Origin: Poecilobothrus nobilitatus
Taxonomy: Eukaryota; Arthropoda; Insecta; Diptera; Dolichopodidae
Length of the DNA stretch: 64,000 nt
Direction of reading: 5' to 3'
Assembly (NCBI GenBank): GCA_947095535.1
Contig: OX352773.1
Span: 130,725,781 to 130,789,780, forward strand
Shown: in pieces, positions 48,641-59,779 of the stretch
Layout of the letters: each line of letters opens with the position of its first letter
How positions within the stretch are numbered: position 1 is the stretch's first letter
Made by a program: the position numbers and the translations under genes
The notes under the pieces: generated by a model
Databases searched by the model: none
Told to the model about the DNA's origin: nothing
Seen by the model: only the letters and a program-made list of their open reading frames with translations

Positions 48641-49262
48641 AAATACAATATACTACTACTTTGGTTATAATATCTATATGTCTATATAGAATTTTGTAAG
48701 CTGAAATTTGTATTCAGAAATTTTGCGAAAATGATAATACCTTATTTTAAATGTGATTGTGCTCTGGGGTCGCAAAAATTATAACGGTATTTGGAGACCC
48801 AATAATTTTGGAGAAATATCGAATTTTATGTTTTAGGATTTTGATCGTTTTAACTTAAAAATTGGTGAAATGAAATAAGATATAAAAATAACAATTTTAG
48901 TTATAACTACTAATTTTTGTAAACATGAAAAATTCCAATTTTACTAAAAAATTAACTTACTAAAATTATTTTATAAAATTTTTAGTTAAAGAAGATTCCG
49001 ATTTTTTCAGAAATTATATATGTATGTACTTATATGCATATATGTACATATTTATATTGACATTCATAGCAACTCTACATGTTTTTTAAACTTACATAAT
49101 AATATAAAAAGAAACATTATTTTACTACCACACTACCTTAAAATATATTTTTAGTCTAGATTTTTTAAAAAAAATGTAAACCTTGCTTAACGTCGACAAC
49201 TCTTATGCGCTTATAAAAAAATATATACAATTTATGTGTATTCAAATTCAATAAAACAAAAT
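48641..49262. other. AT-rich DNA without recognisable gene
   Basis: AT-rich spacer between two repeats. No coding or structural feature seen. Confidence 0.5.
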
Positions 49263-50141
49263 CCAGCTGTCTCCATCACAGTACCGCTATTATACGAAAA
49301 GTATAAAGCCAAAATTCATAGATTTTTTACATAATAGTTTATATCAAAGCAAAATAACTTCTAATAATTTAACATCACTTTTTTTTGCTCAATATTACAA
49401 CAATAGGCAATGAATTAATCGTAAAAATATACATAATATGTACATTCATTCATTCAGGTACATGATTTATTTTTCATTCAAAATATATTTGAAGTAAAAA
49501 AATAATAATAAAATTAGTATTGAATCTGCTAAACACAAATTTTACAGTTTGAATTTTGCGTCATCGACAGGAGAATAATATCCATAGATATACTTATAAA
49601 TTATATAAATTTTTAGAAATATGTAAAACAAAAAAAAATTGTTCATAAAAATTCATAAGGGGTGTTACAATATCTATGAAATTTGGAGTTAGAAAAAAAA
49701 TTAAATAATAGTTAAAAATAATCGGATCAAAAAATTCTATTTTATTCAAATTCTATGGCAAAGTTGTTGCTCTTTACTTGTATAACAATTTTTTCTTAAT
49801 AATTTTTCTCATAATATTTTGCTGTTACGAAGTATTCGTAAAAAACTTAAAAATGACATTAGAAAACTACTACTTCTGGTTGTCCGATTTGCTCCAAAAG
49901 CTTATCAAACCGAGATATTTACACCAAAACTTTAAATAAGCAATTGTAAAAACTTCCAATCGGTCGTTTAGGCTGCGCACGTGCCGACATACCCACACAC
50001 ACACACGCACACACAGCCAGACAGCAGAAACAACGCTAAAAAAGTGTTTACAGCCTTCTACGCACCGACTCACCAAAATCTCGGGTACAAATTTTTAATA
50101 TGAAAACAATACCTATCTTATACATAATTGTAGGCGGTCGG
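49263..50141 (+). repeat. Dispersed ~0.9 kb repeat, copy 2
   Basis: Collinear with 18815-19761 over its whole length. It starts AGCTGTCTCCATCACAG, has the CA-rich stretch at 49990-50015, and ends 'caatacctatcttatacataattgtaggcggtcggtaaaaa'. The minus-strand frame at 49870-50076 is repeat sequence. Confidence 0.75.
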
Positions 50142-50373
50142 TAAAAAAAAATTGATATATAGTAGAACCCGATTATTACGCATATTACGTACATTGAAAG
50201 GTGTGCACTTATACCTATAGGTACTTATAAAATTTATTTTTATATTTAGGGAGATATATACTTTTATATTTTTCATATCTCAAAAACGGTTAGAGTTAGA
50301 AAAAAACTTATTAGGTACTAATTATACGGCTTGAAAAGCTGTTTCGAAATATGCTATAAAAGTACCCCAAATA

Positions 50374-50718
50374 CAGGGTGTTTCAAACATACATTTTTTG
50401 AAACATAATTGAGTTTGAAACATAATTTTTTCATTTTAAATCATTTTGAACCTTCATAACTTTATAACTGTTACGATATATCATTACTACTAAAAATTAA
50501 AGCTGACAACTTACTCTACAAAATGCATTTTTTTTAATTTCTCTATAGCAAGTCGTTCAAGAGTTATAATTTTTTTCATAAAAAGTCACCAAAACATCTT
50601 TAACCCCTTTATATCTCGAAAAGGGTCCAGAATAGACGCTCACCCATACAATTTTTTGCTCGTCTCGACATGCCCTATCACCCATTTCAAGGAAGACCAT
50701 CGGATCGGAAACACCCTG
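50374..50718. mobile_element. MITE with CAGGGTGTTTC terminal inverted repeats
   Basis: The left end CAGGGTGTTTC (50374-50384) and right end GAAACACCCTG (50708-50718) are perfect inverted repeats flanked by TA on both sides, as expected for a TA target duplication. The element is 345 bp with no coding capacity. A right-half fragment lies at 18478-18606. The TA target suggests a mariner/Tc1-like or similar mobiliser, but the autonomous partner is not in this window. The minus-strand frame 50557-50901 reads through it. Confidence 0.8.
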
Positions 50719-50721
50719 TAT

Positions 50722-51900
50722 ATATTCAATTCTGCTGTTAATAATGTTAATTCTGCTGTAATTAAAATCTATGTCGAACTCAAACTTCATGTAAAAATTT
50801 GCCTTAATGCATGTACAAAATATGCACTTAAAAAAAAATATTAATTCATAATATTTAAAAATATTCTTCAAGTACATATTTTCAAATATTTTAGATATCA
50901 TAAAATTTTATATTTGCTAGATAAAACCATTGTGTCAATGATTTAAAGTATTGAAATGCGTTTGAAGCTGAAATGACATGATATTTGTTAAATTTTATTT
51001 GGTTAAATTATTATAGGAATGATATTTTTTTATTATTAAATTCATATAAAAATTAAATTTTTGAAATGTGTTTATATTTTTTCTAGTAAAAAAAAAATTT
51101 TACCTATATTTAATCATTTACAATTTTTCATTAGTTTTATAATTTATCATGCAATAATTTAATAATAAGAAAAGTACATGAGTTTTACAACTAGGTATAA
51201 ATGCATTTTTTTCGTAGTTTAATTTTTTAAATCAATTGTTTTTGCTACTTGTAATATTATTTTTTAAATAAGAAAACTTTATAATATAATTAGATGCTAA
51301 ATAAAGTTAAAAGATATAAATGTCTTTTCTTTCTCCTGAAAAAATATTTATGTATATAACATCGAATAAATAAATATAATCTCTACTGTAGAAACAAGCG
51401 AATTTAAATTTTGAGAATAGTATTTTTGTTTTTCATTCATTCTTTACTATACTTATCAATAATAATATAAATTCACATACTATACACAGACACATACACA
51501 TACACATTATGTGCAATGATTCATTCTTAAATTTCTTATCTTCACTAACAGAAGAAATATGCAAAAAAAATTACAAAAATAACTTGTATCAGCGCCAAAG
51601 CTCTAAAGCGGATATTTAATGAAACCTTTTTTTATTTGTTGCGGGAATTGAAAAATATTTAAAAATAAAATATGAATTAAAATTAAATTGTTTTGTAATT
51701 TATAAATTATAATCAATTATAATTAAATTTTTATATTGTAATTGTATAATCCCATTCCTATATTTTCAAAAATGTGAGTGCCCACAGTTTAAACCAAAAA
51801 AAAGCTGCGTGTAACCTACTCTTAAGTCAAAGTAAGTCATTATAAGTGACAGTAAGTCTTTATATGAATTACCAAATGATACACAAACATTGACAAAAAC
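50722..51900. other. AT-rich DNA without recognisable gene
   Basis: AT-rich. A CACATACACATACACA run lies near 51488-51506. No gene. Confidence 0.5.
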
Positions 51901-51904
51901 AGTA

Positions 51905-53750
51905 GCGCTCGATAAAATTTTCTACTGAACGATATTTTTTATCTAGCGCTGCAGTGTAGCGCTACATGAATTTTGCAGAAAAAATATTTTACGCTAAATT
52001 ATGTAATGACTTTTTAATGACGTTTATGTGTTTACATTTTATGTTAACAATTTTTGTTTACATTTTATGTCAAAAATTTTTGTTTACAAAATTTTGTGAA
52101 AATTTTTGAATGTCAAGCATTTTTTTAAAAATTTATAAATTGAGAAATAAAAAATATAGGATTAAAAGAAAAAATTGTATTTTATAAAATGATATAACCT
52201 TTTTAATTTTTGAAAATATTTTTTTTAGGAATTGGAATTTGGAAAATGTGGATTCTCTGTTGTTATTGTCGGATTATTATAATAGAAAAAATTTTAATTC
52301 AAAAGTTTTACAAGATAACTTTTTGGAAAAAAAAACTCAAATAACACCAATTTATAAAACTAAACATATTTATATTTTTGAGCTATTTGTGACAACAGAT
52401 GTGTTTTCACTGATATTTACATATAGGATCACCTGGTAGAAATCATGATGCTAGAATTTCCATTAACCCATTACTTATACCAGAGCAACACATAGTAGGA
52501 GATTGTGCGTATCCCCTTCTTATTAATGTAATGACACCATATAAAGACAATGGGCATTTAACGCAACAGCAAAACAATATTAACATACAAACTATCATCT
52601 GCAAAAATTTATATAGAAAGATCTTTTGGAATATTAAAGAACAAATTTCGGAAATTGAAATATCTAGAGATAACCGACTTAGAATTGGGCAATAACATTA
52701 TATTTGCCTGTTGCATTTTGCATAATTTTATTCGGGAAGAAAATTATCAGGATGATTAAATAACTTTTCCACATGAAAATGAGGAAATACCAGAAATACC
52801 ATATTTTGTAAATTCAAATTATTCAACGGCAGCTAAGAATAAGCGAGATTATATTCGTTTAACCTTTTAATGAATATAATAAAGAAAAACATTATTTTTT
52901 AAGTTTGAATTATGGTTTTTATTTGAATATTTTAAATATTTCAGCCTTAATAATTTATTGCATTTGAATTTTTGCAGCAAATTAAATAACTAATTTGTCT
53001 TAATTATAATTAAATAATTAATTTGTCTTAATAATCAGTCTTAATTAATAAAAATATTTCTCAAAATCTTAATAAAAATAAAGCTAATTTGTATATAGCT
53101 TTACTATATGTATTCCTTTTTTTAGTTATACTATTAATACAAAGTAGCACAGCATTATTTTTTAGGTAAATCACAATAATTGTATAAAATATAGATAAAT
53201 CTATTGTTATTAAACCAGTTAAACATATTGAAAATATTATTATAACAGCAAATAAAATATTATCTTATTAATTAAATAATCTTAAAAAGTAATTTTTATG
53301 GAATGTAACTTTTTACAAATTTCGTTTTTTTAATTTTATAGGGTCCCTAAACATTAATTTCATGTCGTTGTATATTTGTAACAACAATTTTATTGCTTCG
53401 TGCAATCATAAAAAATCTTAAAAATAAATGCTAAAATTTTTAACTTAGAAGAAAATAAAAATATTTACCTCCTGAGAACTTCTAATTTATTGTTATTTGA
53501 GTAGAAAGGTTAACATCGTCAGATTCTACATAAATAAAAATAAAATTAAACTTAAAAATAAAATTTTATTATGCTTACAACAGTAATATTCCATTTCGAT
53601 GCAAATAGTTCAAAAGTTTTAAATAAAATAAAAATATACGAAATGTCACAGAAAATTAAATTTTATTTAATTTTTCTACAAATCGTTCAGTACAACCATG
53701 CAGCGCTATATGCTACACCGCTGCAATTTAGTATAGCTGTTTAGTCGCCC
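51905..53750 (+). mobile_element. Decayed PIF/Harbinger DNA transposon (approximate limits)
   Basis: Placed around the transposase relic at 52428-52870. The motif TACTGAACGAT occurs at 51923-51933 and its inverse at 53682-53692. AGCGCTGCA occurs at 51945 and its inverse at 53699-53707. The order of the two motifs is not mirrored, so these may be subterminal repeats and not true ends. No TTA/TAA-type duplication was established. Limits are tentative. Confidence 0.4.
52428..52870 (+). pseudogene. PIF/Harbinger-type transposase (DDE), C-terminal relic
   Basis: Translating across frames gives GSPGRNHDARI, then VGDCAYPLLINVMTPYKDNG, which holds the second catalytic Asp (GD.AYPL). After a frameshift it gives IERSFGILKNKFRKLKYLE, with the catalytic Glu in the (V/I)ER.FG.LK motif. 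It then gives CCILHNFIREENY, a nonsense codon (52757-52759), and ends in KRDYIRLTF at 52867. These blocks in this order identify the PIF/Harbinger DDE nuclease. The N-terminal half was not recognised. One frameshift and at least one stop make it inactive. Confidence 0.8.
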
Positions 53751-54515
53751 TGCATCTAAAAGAAAAAAAAAACAAAAGAACACATCACAAAGAATCGTCA
53801 TTCAAAAAATAAAATACTTATCTGAAATTCATCTGGGATCCATATCAAACAACCGTCAACATCCATAGAATCAACCATCAACACCTAAAAAGAAAGCAAT
53901 TATTATTTATTTATTAGATTTTACTTACCAATAAAAATCCAAAATTTTATTCATTATTTATTATTTGTTATATTTATTTATTTGTTAATGTTAGAACATT
54001 AATTGTCAGAACAAACAAATTCACAATATTAGATAGAAATTGTCAAAATATAATGTGTTCCCTTTTTGGACACAAGATGTCCGTTACATTAACTAAAATT
54101 AATTTTATTCACAATAATTGCATATTTGTTATATATTTAATAATTTTAACTTTTTATATACACTACATAAGTTTTTTTTTATATACTTTTTTCTTTTTTC
54201 ATTCTACTATGTACTTTAAATTCAAGGTTACTGAACTTAAGTTAAACGTTAGTCCTGAACCGTTTAACTCAAGTTTATATAAACCCAAATTTTATGAATT
54301 TTATTTTAATCGCTACCGAGTCGCCGAAAGGAAAAGATAATCAATTAATTACTGATGTTTTTTAAAATTAAAAATAAATTAAAAATAAGTAAATAAATTA
54401 AAGATTTAGGATTTAAATGAATTTCTTAATAAAATTGTTAGTTAATTAAAATTGAACTATTTGTTTTTCTTTATACATCTACAAAACATTTTTTTTTAAT
54501 CGTTGAGAAAACATT
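53751..54515. other. AT-rich DNA, possibly including the 5' LTR of the BEL/Pao element
   Basis: A plausible LTR start is TGTTAGAACATTAATTGTCA at about 53988, but no second LTR is available for comparison. The open frame at 54053-54340 has no recognisable domain. Confidence 0.3.
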
Positions 54516-55342
54516 TTGGTCCTTCGAGCCGGATTTTCAAAAAAAAAGGTGTAAAAAAAAATAAAAATCTGATTATATAAAAAAAAATAATAATAATATA
54601 GTGACTATATTAGCTTTTTTAGATCGATAAAAGTGGAAGTGTGAATAAAAACTTAAAAACTATCTTGTGTGTGTTTTTTTTTGATATAATTAAGAACAGT
54701 GACAAATTAAAATCCGATAAACAAAGTGATCATAATTAGTAAAAAAAAAGGGGTTCTTTAGTTCTTTTATTTAAAACGGTAATTTCGGTAAAACGTGCGG
54801 TTCCGGTATCAAGATATCGAGAGAAGGCAACAGGGAGGATTCTACCAGCAAAGCAAGTCCGTTGCAATTTTTTTAATTACTAATAAAATACAATATTTAT
54901 TAATTACTAATAAAACACAACTTCAAAAAAAAAAAAAATTCACAGTCATACTCATTGAGTCAACTGATTCAAAGTGATTCAATGAAATAAAGTACGTGCC
55001 AGAGGTTAAAATTTTGAAGTCTATATATACAGAAATCCAAACGCAATACTCAACAATATAACTAATTTATATTATATAAGCGGTTTGGAAACAACGATAT
55101 TAATAACGGTCTATTTAACATCAAAAAAAATTTTTTTTTTACTCGTTTTTCACACAGTAAAGCAAACATCCTAAATTATCAAGTTAATTTTTTAAATACA
55201 TTACTAAATTTTTAATTTTGCTAATTTTAATTTTACATACAAAGACAAATAGAAAGTTAATTTTTTCACATTAAGTTAAAATTCATATTGTTCACACATA
55301 CATAAATTTACATATCTTTAAAAAAAATAAAATTTAACTTAT

Positions 55343-56510
55343 ATGAGCAAGCGAAGCAAAAATCAGAAAAGCACTATTTCTAAAATGGATAAGGTCATGA
55401 AACTCCAAATGTCCCAAGTCTCCCTATTCCAATCTTTTGGGACTAGGTTTGAGAAAGATGCTGTCCAAGCAAGAGGGAAATTTTTCTATCAGCAGATAAT
55501 AAAGGAAGTAGAACAATTGTGCAACAAGCTCACCAGTACACACTTGGAAATCTTGCAGTATTCGCAATCTGAAACTAGAAAGCAACTATTAGAAGATGAA
55601 TATCTACAGGAAGACATATATGGGACTTTGAGCGCCATATATTATCATATATGTGAGCAGGCGTCAGAGAAGATGCATGCAGTTGATGGTCCGCTTGTCG
55701 ACACTTCCAGGGAACTGCAACCGGGGGTCCAGACCAATATTAATCTGGCGAAAATAACTTTAAAGAAGTTCACCGGGAATTATTTAGACTGGCATTCATT
55801 CCACGATTTATTTAAATCTCTAATTCACGACAATGCCAGTCTGACTTGTGCTCAATAGTTACACTATTTAAAGATGCATCTGGTAGGAGATCCAGCACAG
55901 TTGCTAAGACATTTCCAAGTCATGGACAACAACTACATTTCGGCGTGGGATACGTTAAGGGACCGTTATGATAACAAGCGACTTTTGGTGAATAATCACT
56001 TAAAGAGATTATTCTCCCAGAAGGACGTCAAACATGAGAGAGCTCAAGAGATACGAGGATTGCTGGATACAACCAACGAATGTTTCCTGGCAATCCAGAA
56101 CTTAGGAATCAATGTAGAAAGCTGGGAGCCAATTATAACGTTCATAACCGTCCAGAAGCTGCCGTCTGGTACTCATCAACTCTGGGAGCAAAGTATGAGC
56201 AGGGATAAGGACCTCCCATCGTGGTAAGCCTTAGAAACGTTCTTGGAAAATCGGTTTCGAGCTTTGGAAGCAGGGTCTACGAGACCCCAAATAAGTACCA
56301 CCCAGGCTAAGCCAAGACCCAACGTTCGTGCGTTCCATAATGCCACCCGAGCAACATGTCCGTTAGGCGGAGATCAACATCAGTTAAGAAAGTGTCCAAA
56401 CTTTCTGAGCCTGAATAGCAGCGCAAGATTAGAAATCGTCAAGAGTAAAAAAAATATGTATAAATTCTCTAAATAAAGGGCACAGATTTGCCAATTGTCC
56501 GAGTCAGGGA
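55343..56510 (+). pseudogene. BEL/Pao gag (DUF1759 region and zinc knuckle), broken
   Basis: The first part (55343-55858) carries a coiled N-terminus and KKFTGNYLDWHSFHDLFKSL, the DUF1759 landmark. A TAG at 55856 is in frame and the next part continues directly with LHYLKMHLVGDPAQLLRHF, then AWDTLRDRYDNKRL. A second in-frame stop (TAA, 56225) precedes ALETFLENRFRALEAG. A Cys/His block CPLGGDQHQLRKC follows. A frameshift in the A8 run near 56446 moves the reading to C-I-N-S-L-N-K-G-H-R-F-A-N-C, a zinc knuckle whose second Cys is replaced by Ser. Confidence 0.85.
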
Positions 56511-56516
56511 AGATGT

Positions 56517-57112
56517 ATGATTTCTAAGAAACCACATCATTCTTTATTGCATTTGACACGAGATGCGACAATCCAACAAGTCCAGCTTTCGGCACAGACT
56601 TCTTCATCACACCAAGCAAGTGAAAATCGTCAGCTGTCGGCACAGGCTCCTGTGTTCAACTCATCTCGAGATGTGCATACCCACGTAACGGATCACAAGA
56701 AGCAAACAACCACATTTTTAGCAACCGCGCTGGTTAAACTGGTTGCACCATCAGGCCACAATAGAATTGCGCGCGCCCTCATTGACCCTGGGTCACAAGC
56801 GTCCTTCCTCACAGAAGAGATAGCACAACAATTACACTTACCTAAAGAAAAAATCGACGTGAGGATTCATGGAGTCGGAGGGAACAAAATTGAAAACTCA
56901 AGGGCACAGGTGAATTTGACATTACAATCAGTCTCAGGCTCATACCAGACAACTGTTGTGAGTTTGCTGGTGAAAAAGATCACTAACACATTACCAGATA
57001 AAGAAATCAGACAACCCGATTTAGACGGCATACATGGAGAACAGGCAGATCCCGAATATTACAAGCCATCAAAAATCGATATATTGCTTGGGCCGATTAC
57101 TACTCTCACATA
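56517..57112 (+). pseudogene. BEL/Pao aspartic protease (DUF1758), broken
   Basis: Continues the zinc-knuckle frame. FLATALVKL and then ARALIDPGSQASFLTEEIA form the retropepsin-like active site region. The usual D-(S/T)-G reads D-P-G, which should disable catalysis. HGVGGNKIENS and KIDILLG follow. One base is missing at about 57093, so the frame runs to a stop at 57110 while the true continuation (YYSHIMLEGL) is in the next frame. Confidence 0.85.
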
Positions 57113-57875
57113 ATGCTAGAAGGCTTGCAACATAGAGCCAACGGCAATCTACTAGCGCAAAAAACTATATTTGGGTGGATCCTATGCGGCAACGATAACA
57201 CAACTGCAACATGCACAAGGTCCATTCAGAATTTTCACATCAACACTTCATTGGAAAATCAACTAAAAAAATTCTGGGAAACGGAATCCATACCAACCGA
57301 AATGAAGTTCCAAACAGAAGAAGAACAACGGTGTGAAACCATTTATGACCAGACCACTGTTAGAGATCGTGAGGCTACCTCAACACATTTTCTAAGAGCT
57401 TCTCGTAACATTGCTTTACAACGCTTATCTCAATTAGAACGCCGATTCAAAAGAGACGATACACTCAAAACGGAATATAAGAAAGTGGTCAACGAATATC
57501 TACAATTAGGGCACATGGTTGAAGCTAGCAGTGAAGAATGTATTCATAATCTAAAAAATAAGCTATACACCCATTCTACATGCTACCTTCCTCATCACGG
57601 GGTCACAAAAAAGTCCAGCACCACAACAAAATTAAGAGTCGTTTTTGTGACGCTTCAAAAACCACAACTAGGGGAATTTCTCTTAATGAAATGCTGCTAA
57701 AGGGTCCTGTTGTGCAAAATCATTTGGTACAATTATTCATTCGTTGGCGAATCATAAAATCGCCTTCACGGCTGACGTGGAAAAAATGTACCGGCAAGTA
57801 TTAGTTCAGGATTCTCATGCTGAATACCAAAGGATATTATGGCGAGATAACGAAGTCACGTTCACTACTTGTTGA
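57113..57875 (+). pseudogene. BEL/Pao linker and reverse transcriptase start, broken
   Basis: MLEGLQHRANGNLLAQKTIF and GWILCG join the protease to the RT. The RT begins YLPHHGVTKKSSTTTKLRVV. A frameshift near 57655 then moves to FCDASKTTTRGISLNEML and GPVVQNHLVQLF. Another shift gives KIAFTADVEKMYRQVLVQD and QRILWRDNE up to about 57870. The catalytic YxDD region and everything beyond is missing. Confidence 0.8.
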
Positions 57876-58440
57876 AGTTAAATTTAATTCTTCACAATCA
57901 AATTCATCTAATTTTCTCACAGTCACCGTAGCAGATCCATTATTTTGTTCACCTTACGAATGAGATTCATCTACATCCACTTTTTTGTTTACAAGATATC
58001 TTCAGGAAGAAGTTTATTATGAATTATGTGTCTTAAATTATTTTAGCAAATTTGTAACTTATTTTTCCATTTTAAACAAACGTAAAAATTTTTTCAAACA
58101 AAAACTTATGAAAGCAAAAGCTGCTAAAAAAAACGAATTAAATTCTGCAATAGTTAGAGATGCGAGGAAGAAAAATATTTAAATTAATCAATGAATCAAT
58201 GAATTATAAATATTTACGGTTTGTAAATTTTGCTTTTAATATGAAAAAATCTGATAGTCGAAAGATTGTTTACATTAGATCATTCGAAGATCTGCAAAAA
58301 TTAGTTTAAAATCTGGTTAAATTTTCCTTTAAATTACTCTGCAAAGTAATACAAATTTTTTTATAAATGATCTTATTAATAATAATCCTTCTACTACCAG
58401 AAATAGTTATAATTTAAATTTGTAGTATTAGTGAAATTGG
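57876..58440. other. Sequence between the BEL/Pao remnant and the next retrotransposon
   Basis: Contains a 65-codon frame (57985-58182) whose lysine-rich end matches no family I recognise. It could be part of the non-LTR element downstream or host DNA. Otherwise AT-rich. Confidence 0.35.
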
Positions 58441-58444
58441 AGAG

Positions 58445-58890
58445 ATAAATGATAGATTTTTTGTTGTACATAAGAAGTTTGAGACAAAACTTTGATATAC
58501 TCGTTTCTCACCTTGAAACTTTTACTAACTTACCTGTTATTTTTTTCTTATTTGAAATTTAGATTTATGATTTTGAAATTGATGAATATAATATTTCCGG
58601 TTACAAATTTTATGCTACTCTACTACTAATAATAGTTATTCCGCTGGTGATGTGGCAGCTTTTGTTAAATTAGAATTTAATTGTATAAGTCATTTAATTA
58701 TAACCTTTCCTCGGCGGACATTATTAGGATCTGTTATGATATTAATAATGAAGTCTTATACTTTTTCGAACCCTTTTGGAAATATATTAAGTAGTGTGAA
58801 ATGTGGTAATCTTGTGTTGTTGGATGACTACATCATTGATATTCTTTCTGGCAACAAAGTAGTAGATTCTTATTTGACAATTCTTATTTA
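58445..58890 (+). pseudogene. AP-type endonuclease of a non-LTR retrotransposon, broken
   Basis: IRSLRQNFDILVSHLETF is the usual 'N.RSLR.NFD.L...L' start. After an in-frame stop, IYDFEIDEYNISGYKF follows, then a shift to NNSYSAGDVAAFVKLEFN. After FGNILSSVKCGNLVLLDDYI comes IDILSGNKVVDSYLTIL, corresponding to the GDFNIDLL block, with LDDYIID replacing the expected GDFNID. It is cut at about 58888 by the inserted repeat. Confidence 0.7.
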
Positions 58891-59640
58891 GAATTGTGAC
58901 TTGCACAAAAATTTGAAAAATTAAAAAATAAAATTTAAGAAATTTTTTGTAATAAATAGGACTTTTCTGGAATTTTGAGGGGCTGTAAGTCCGAAACCCT
59001 ATATAACTAAGAAAATCCGTTAACACGCGTAAAAATATATTACTGGAGCTTTAATATTTATGTCTTGCCGAAGAAAAATGTGTACATGTGCTTAAGTTAC
59101 AGGTGCCTAAAAATAACAAATTTTCAATTTTTCAGTCCTAATATCTCTTAAACAGGGTGGTGCAAAAAATTTTCCAAGGAAACTGATACTAATTCTAAAA
59201 GTTATTTCTTGTCTCAAAATTTCAAGTTTCTAATCTAAAGGCGTGCCGGAGTTATGAAAAAAGAAATTTCATGCAAAATGTGGTTTTCACATAACGGTAA
59301 ATTTAAATACTAAATTTAAAAAATTGTATAATTTTGATATTAATTTACAAAGCTAAAAAAAATACCTGGCGAATGACGTTTTTAGAGAAAAAAATCTTAA
59401 GCAGAACATAAGATATATGCATTTAAAAATAGGGCTTTTACAAAGTTTGAGGGGCTGTAGCTCCGTAATAGATGGGGCTACATGAAAAAGTTGTTCAACA
59501 AAATTATTTTTTTTATGAGACCTGACCATGGTTCAAATTTTTTTCTCTATCTTTAACGGTGTAGAAGTTTTGTAAACAGACGGACAGAGTGAAACTAATA
59601 AGTACATTTTTTCAAATTTTTTTTTTGGAAATGTGCTAAA
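58888..59640 (+). repeat. GTCY repeat inserted into a retrotransposon
   Basis: Matches 25290-26390 in order: 'gaattgtgacttgcacaaaaatttga', 'aggggctgtaagtccgaaaccct', 'ttaacacgcgtaaaaatatattactggagctttaa', 'cttaaacagggtggt', and the end 'gtagaagttttgtaaacagacggacagagtgaaac' with TTTTTGGAAATGTGC. The first ~60 bp of the family are missing. The minus-strand frame 58787-59026 is a shadow. Confidence 0.75.
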
Positions 59641-59779
59641 TAGGAAATTCCTGATATTTTCAATAATTATCTATTGGTGCAAAATCTGTGCAAATATGTG
59701 CTATCTCATGTTGTAATAATTGTAAAAATCAAGATATCTTAGAAGAAAATACAAATAGTGAAAGTTTCTTATTCGAAGA

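Larger units (their letters stand above)
54516..57875 (+). mobile_element. Decayed BEL/Pao LTR retrotransposon, 3' truncated
   Basis: A leader with TTGGTCCTTCGAGCCGGAT at 54519-54537 (a phrase I recall from BEL leaders, so weak support) is followed by gag (55343-56510), a DUF1758-type protease (56517-57112) and the start of reverse transcriptase (57113-57873). The sequence then changes character, and RNase H, integrase and the 3' LTR are absent. Base composition is noticeably less AT-rich than the surroundings, consistent with a later arrival. Multiple stops and frameshifts show it is dead. Confidence 0.8.

Noticed and set aside
49870..50076. Minus-strand frame with a CVRVCVWVC segment as a cysteine-rich peptide
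   Set aside because: The cysteines come from a CA/GT microsatellite inside the dispersed repeat.
54053..54340. 95-codon open frame upstream of the BEL/Pao gag
   Set aside because: Low-complexity hydrophobic sequence in AT-rich DNA with no domain or splice support. It may lie in an LTR.
57985..58182. 65-codon lysine-rich frame as a small gene
   Set aside because: No recognisable family or promoter, and flanked by two dead retrotransposons. It is more likely a remnant of one of them.
58652..58891. 79-codon open frame as an independent gene
   Set aside because: Its end matches the endonuclease block before the RT of the non-LTR element, and the preceding frame supplies the endonuclease start.
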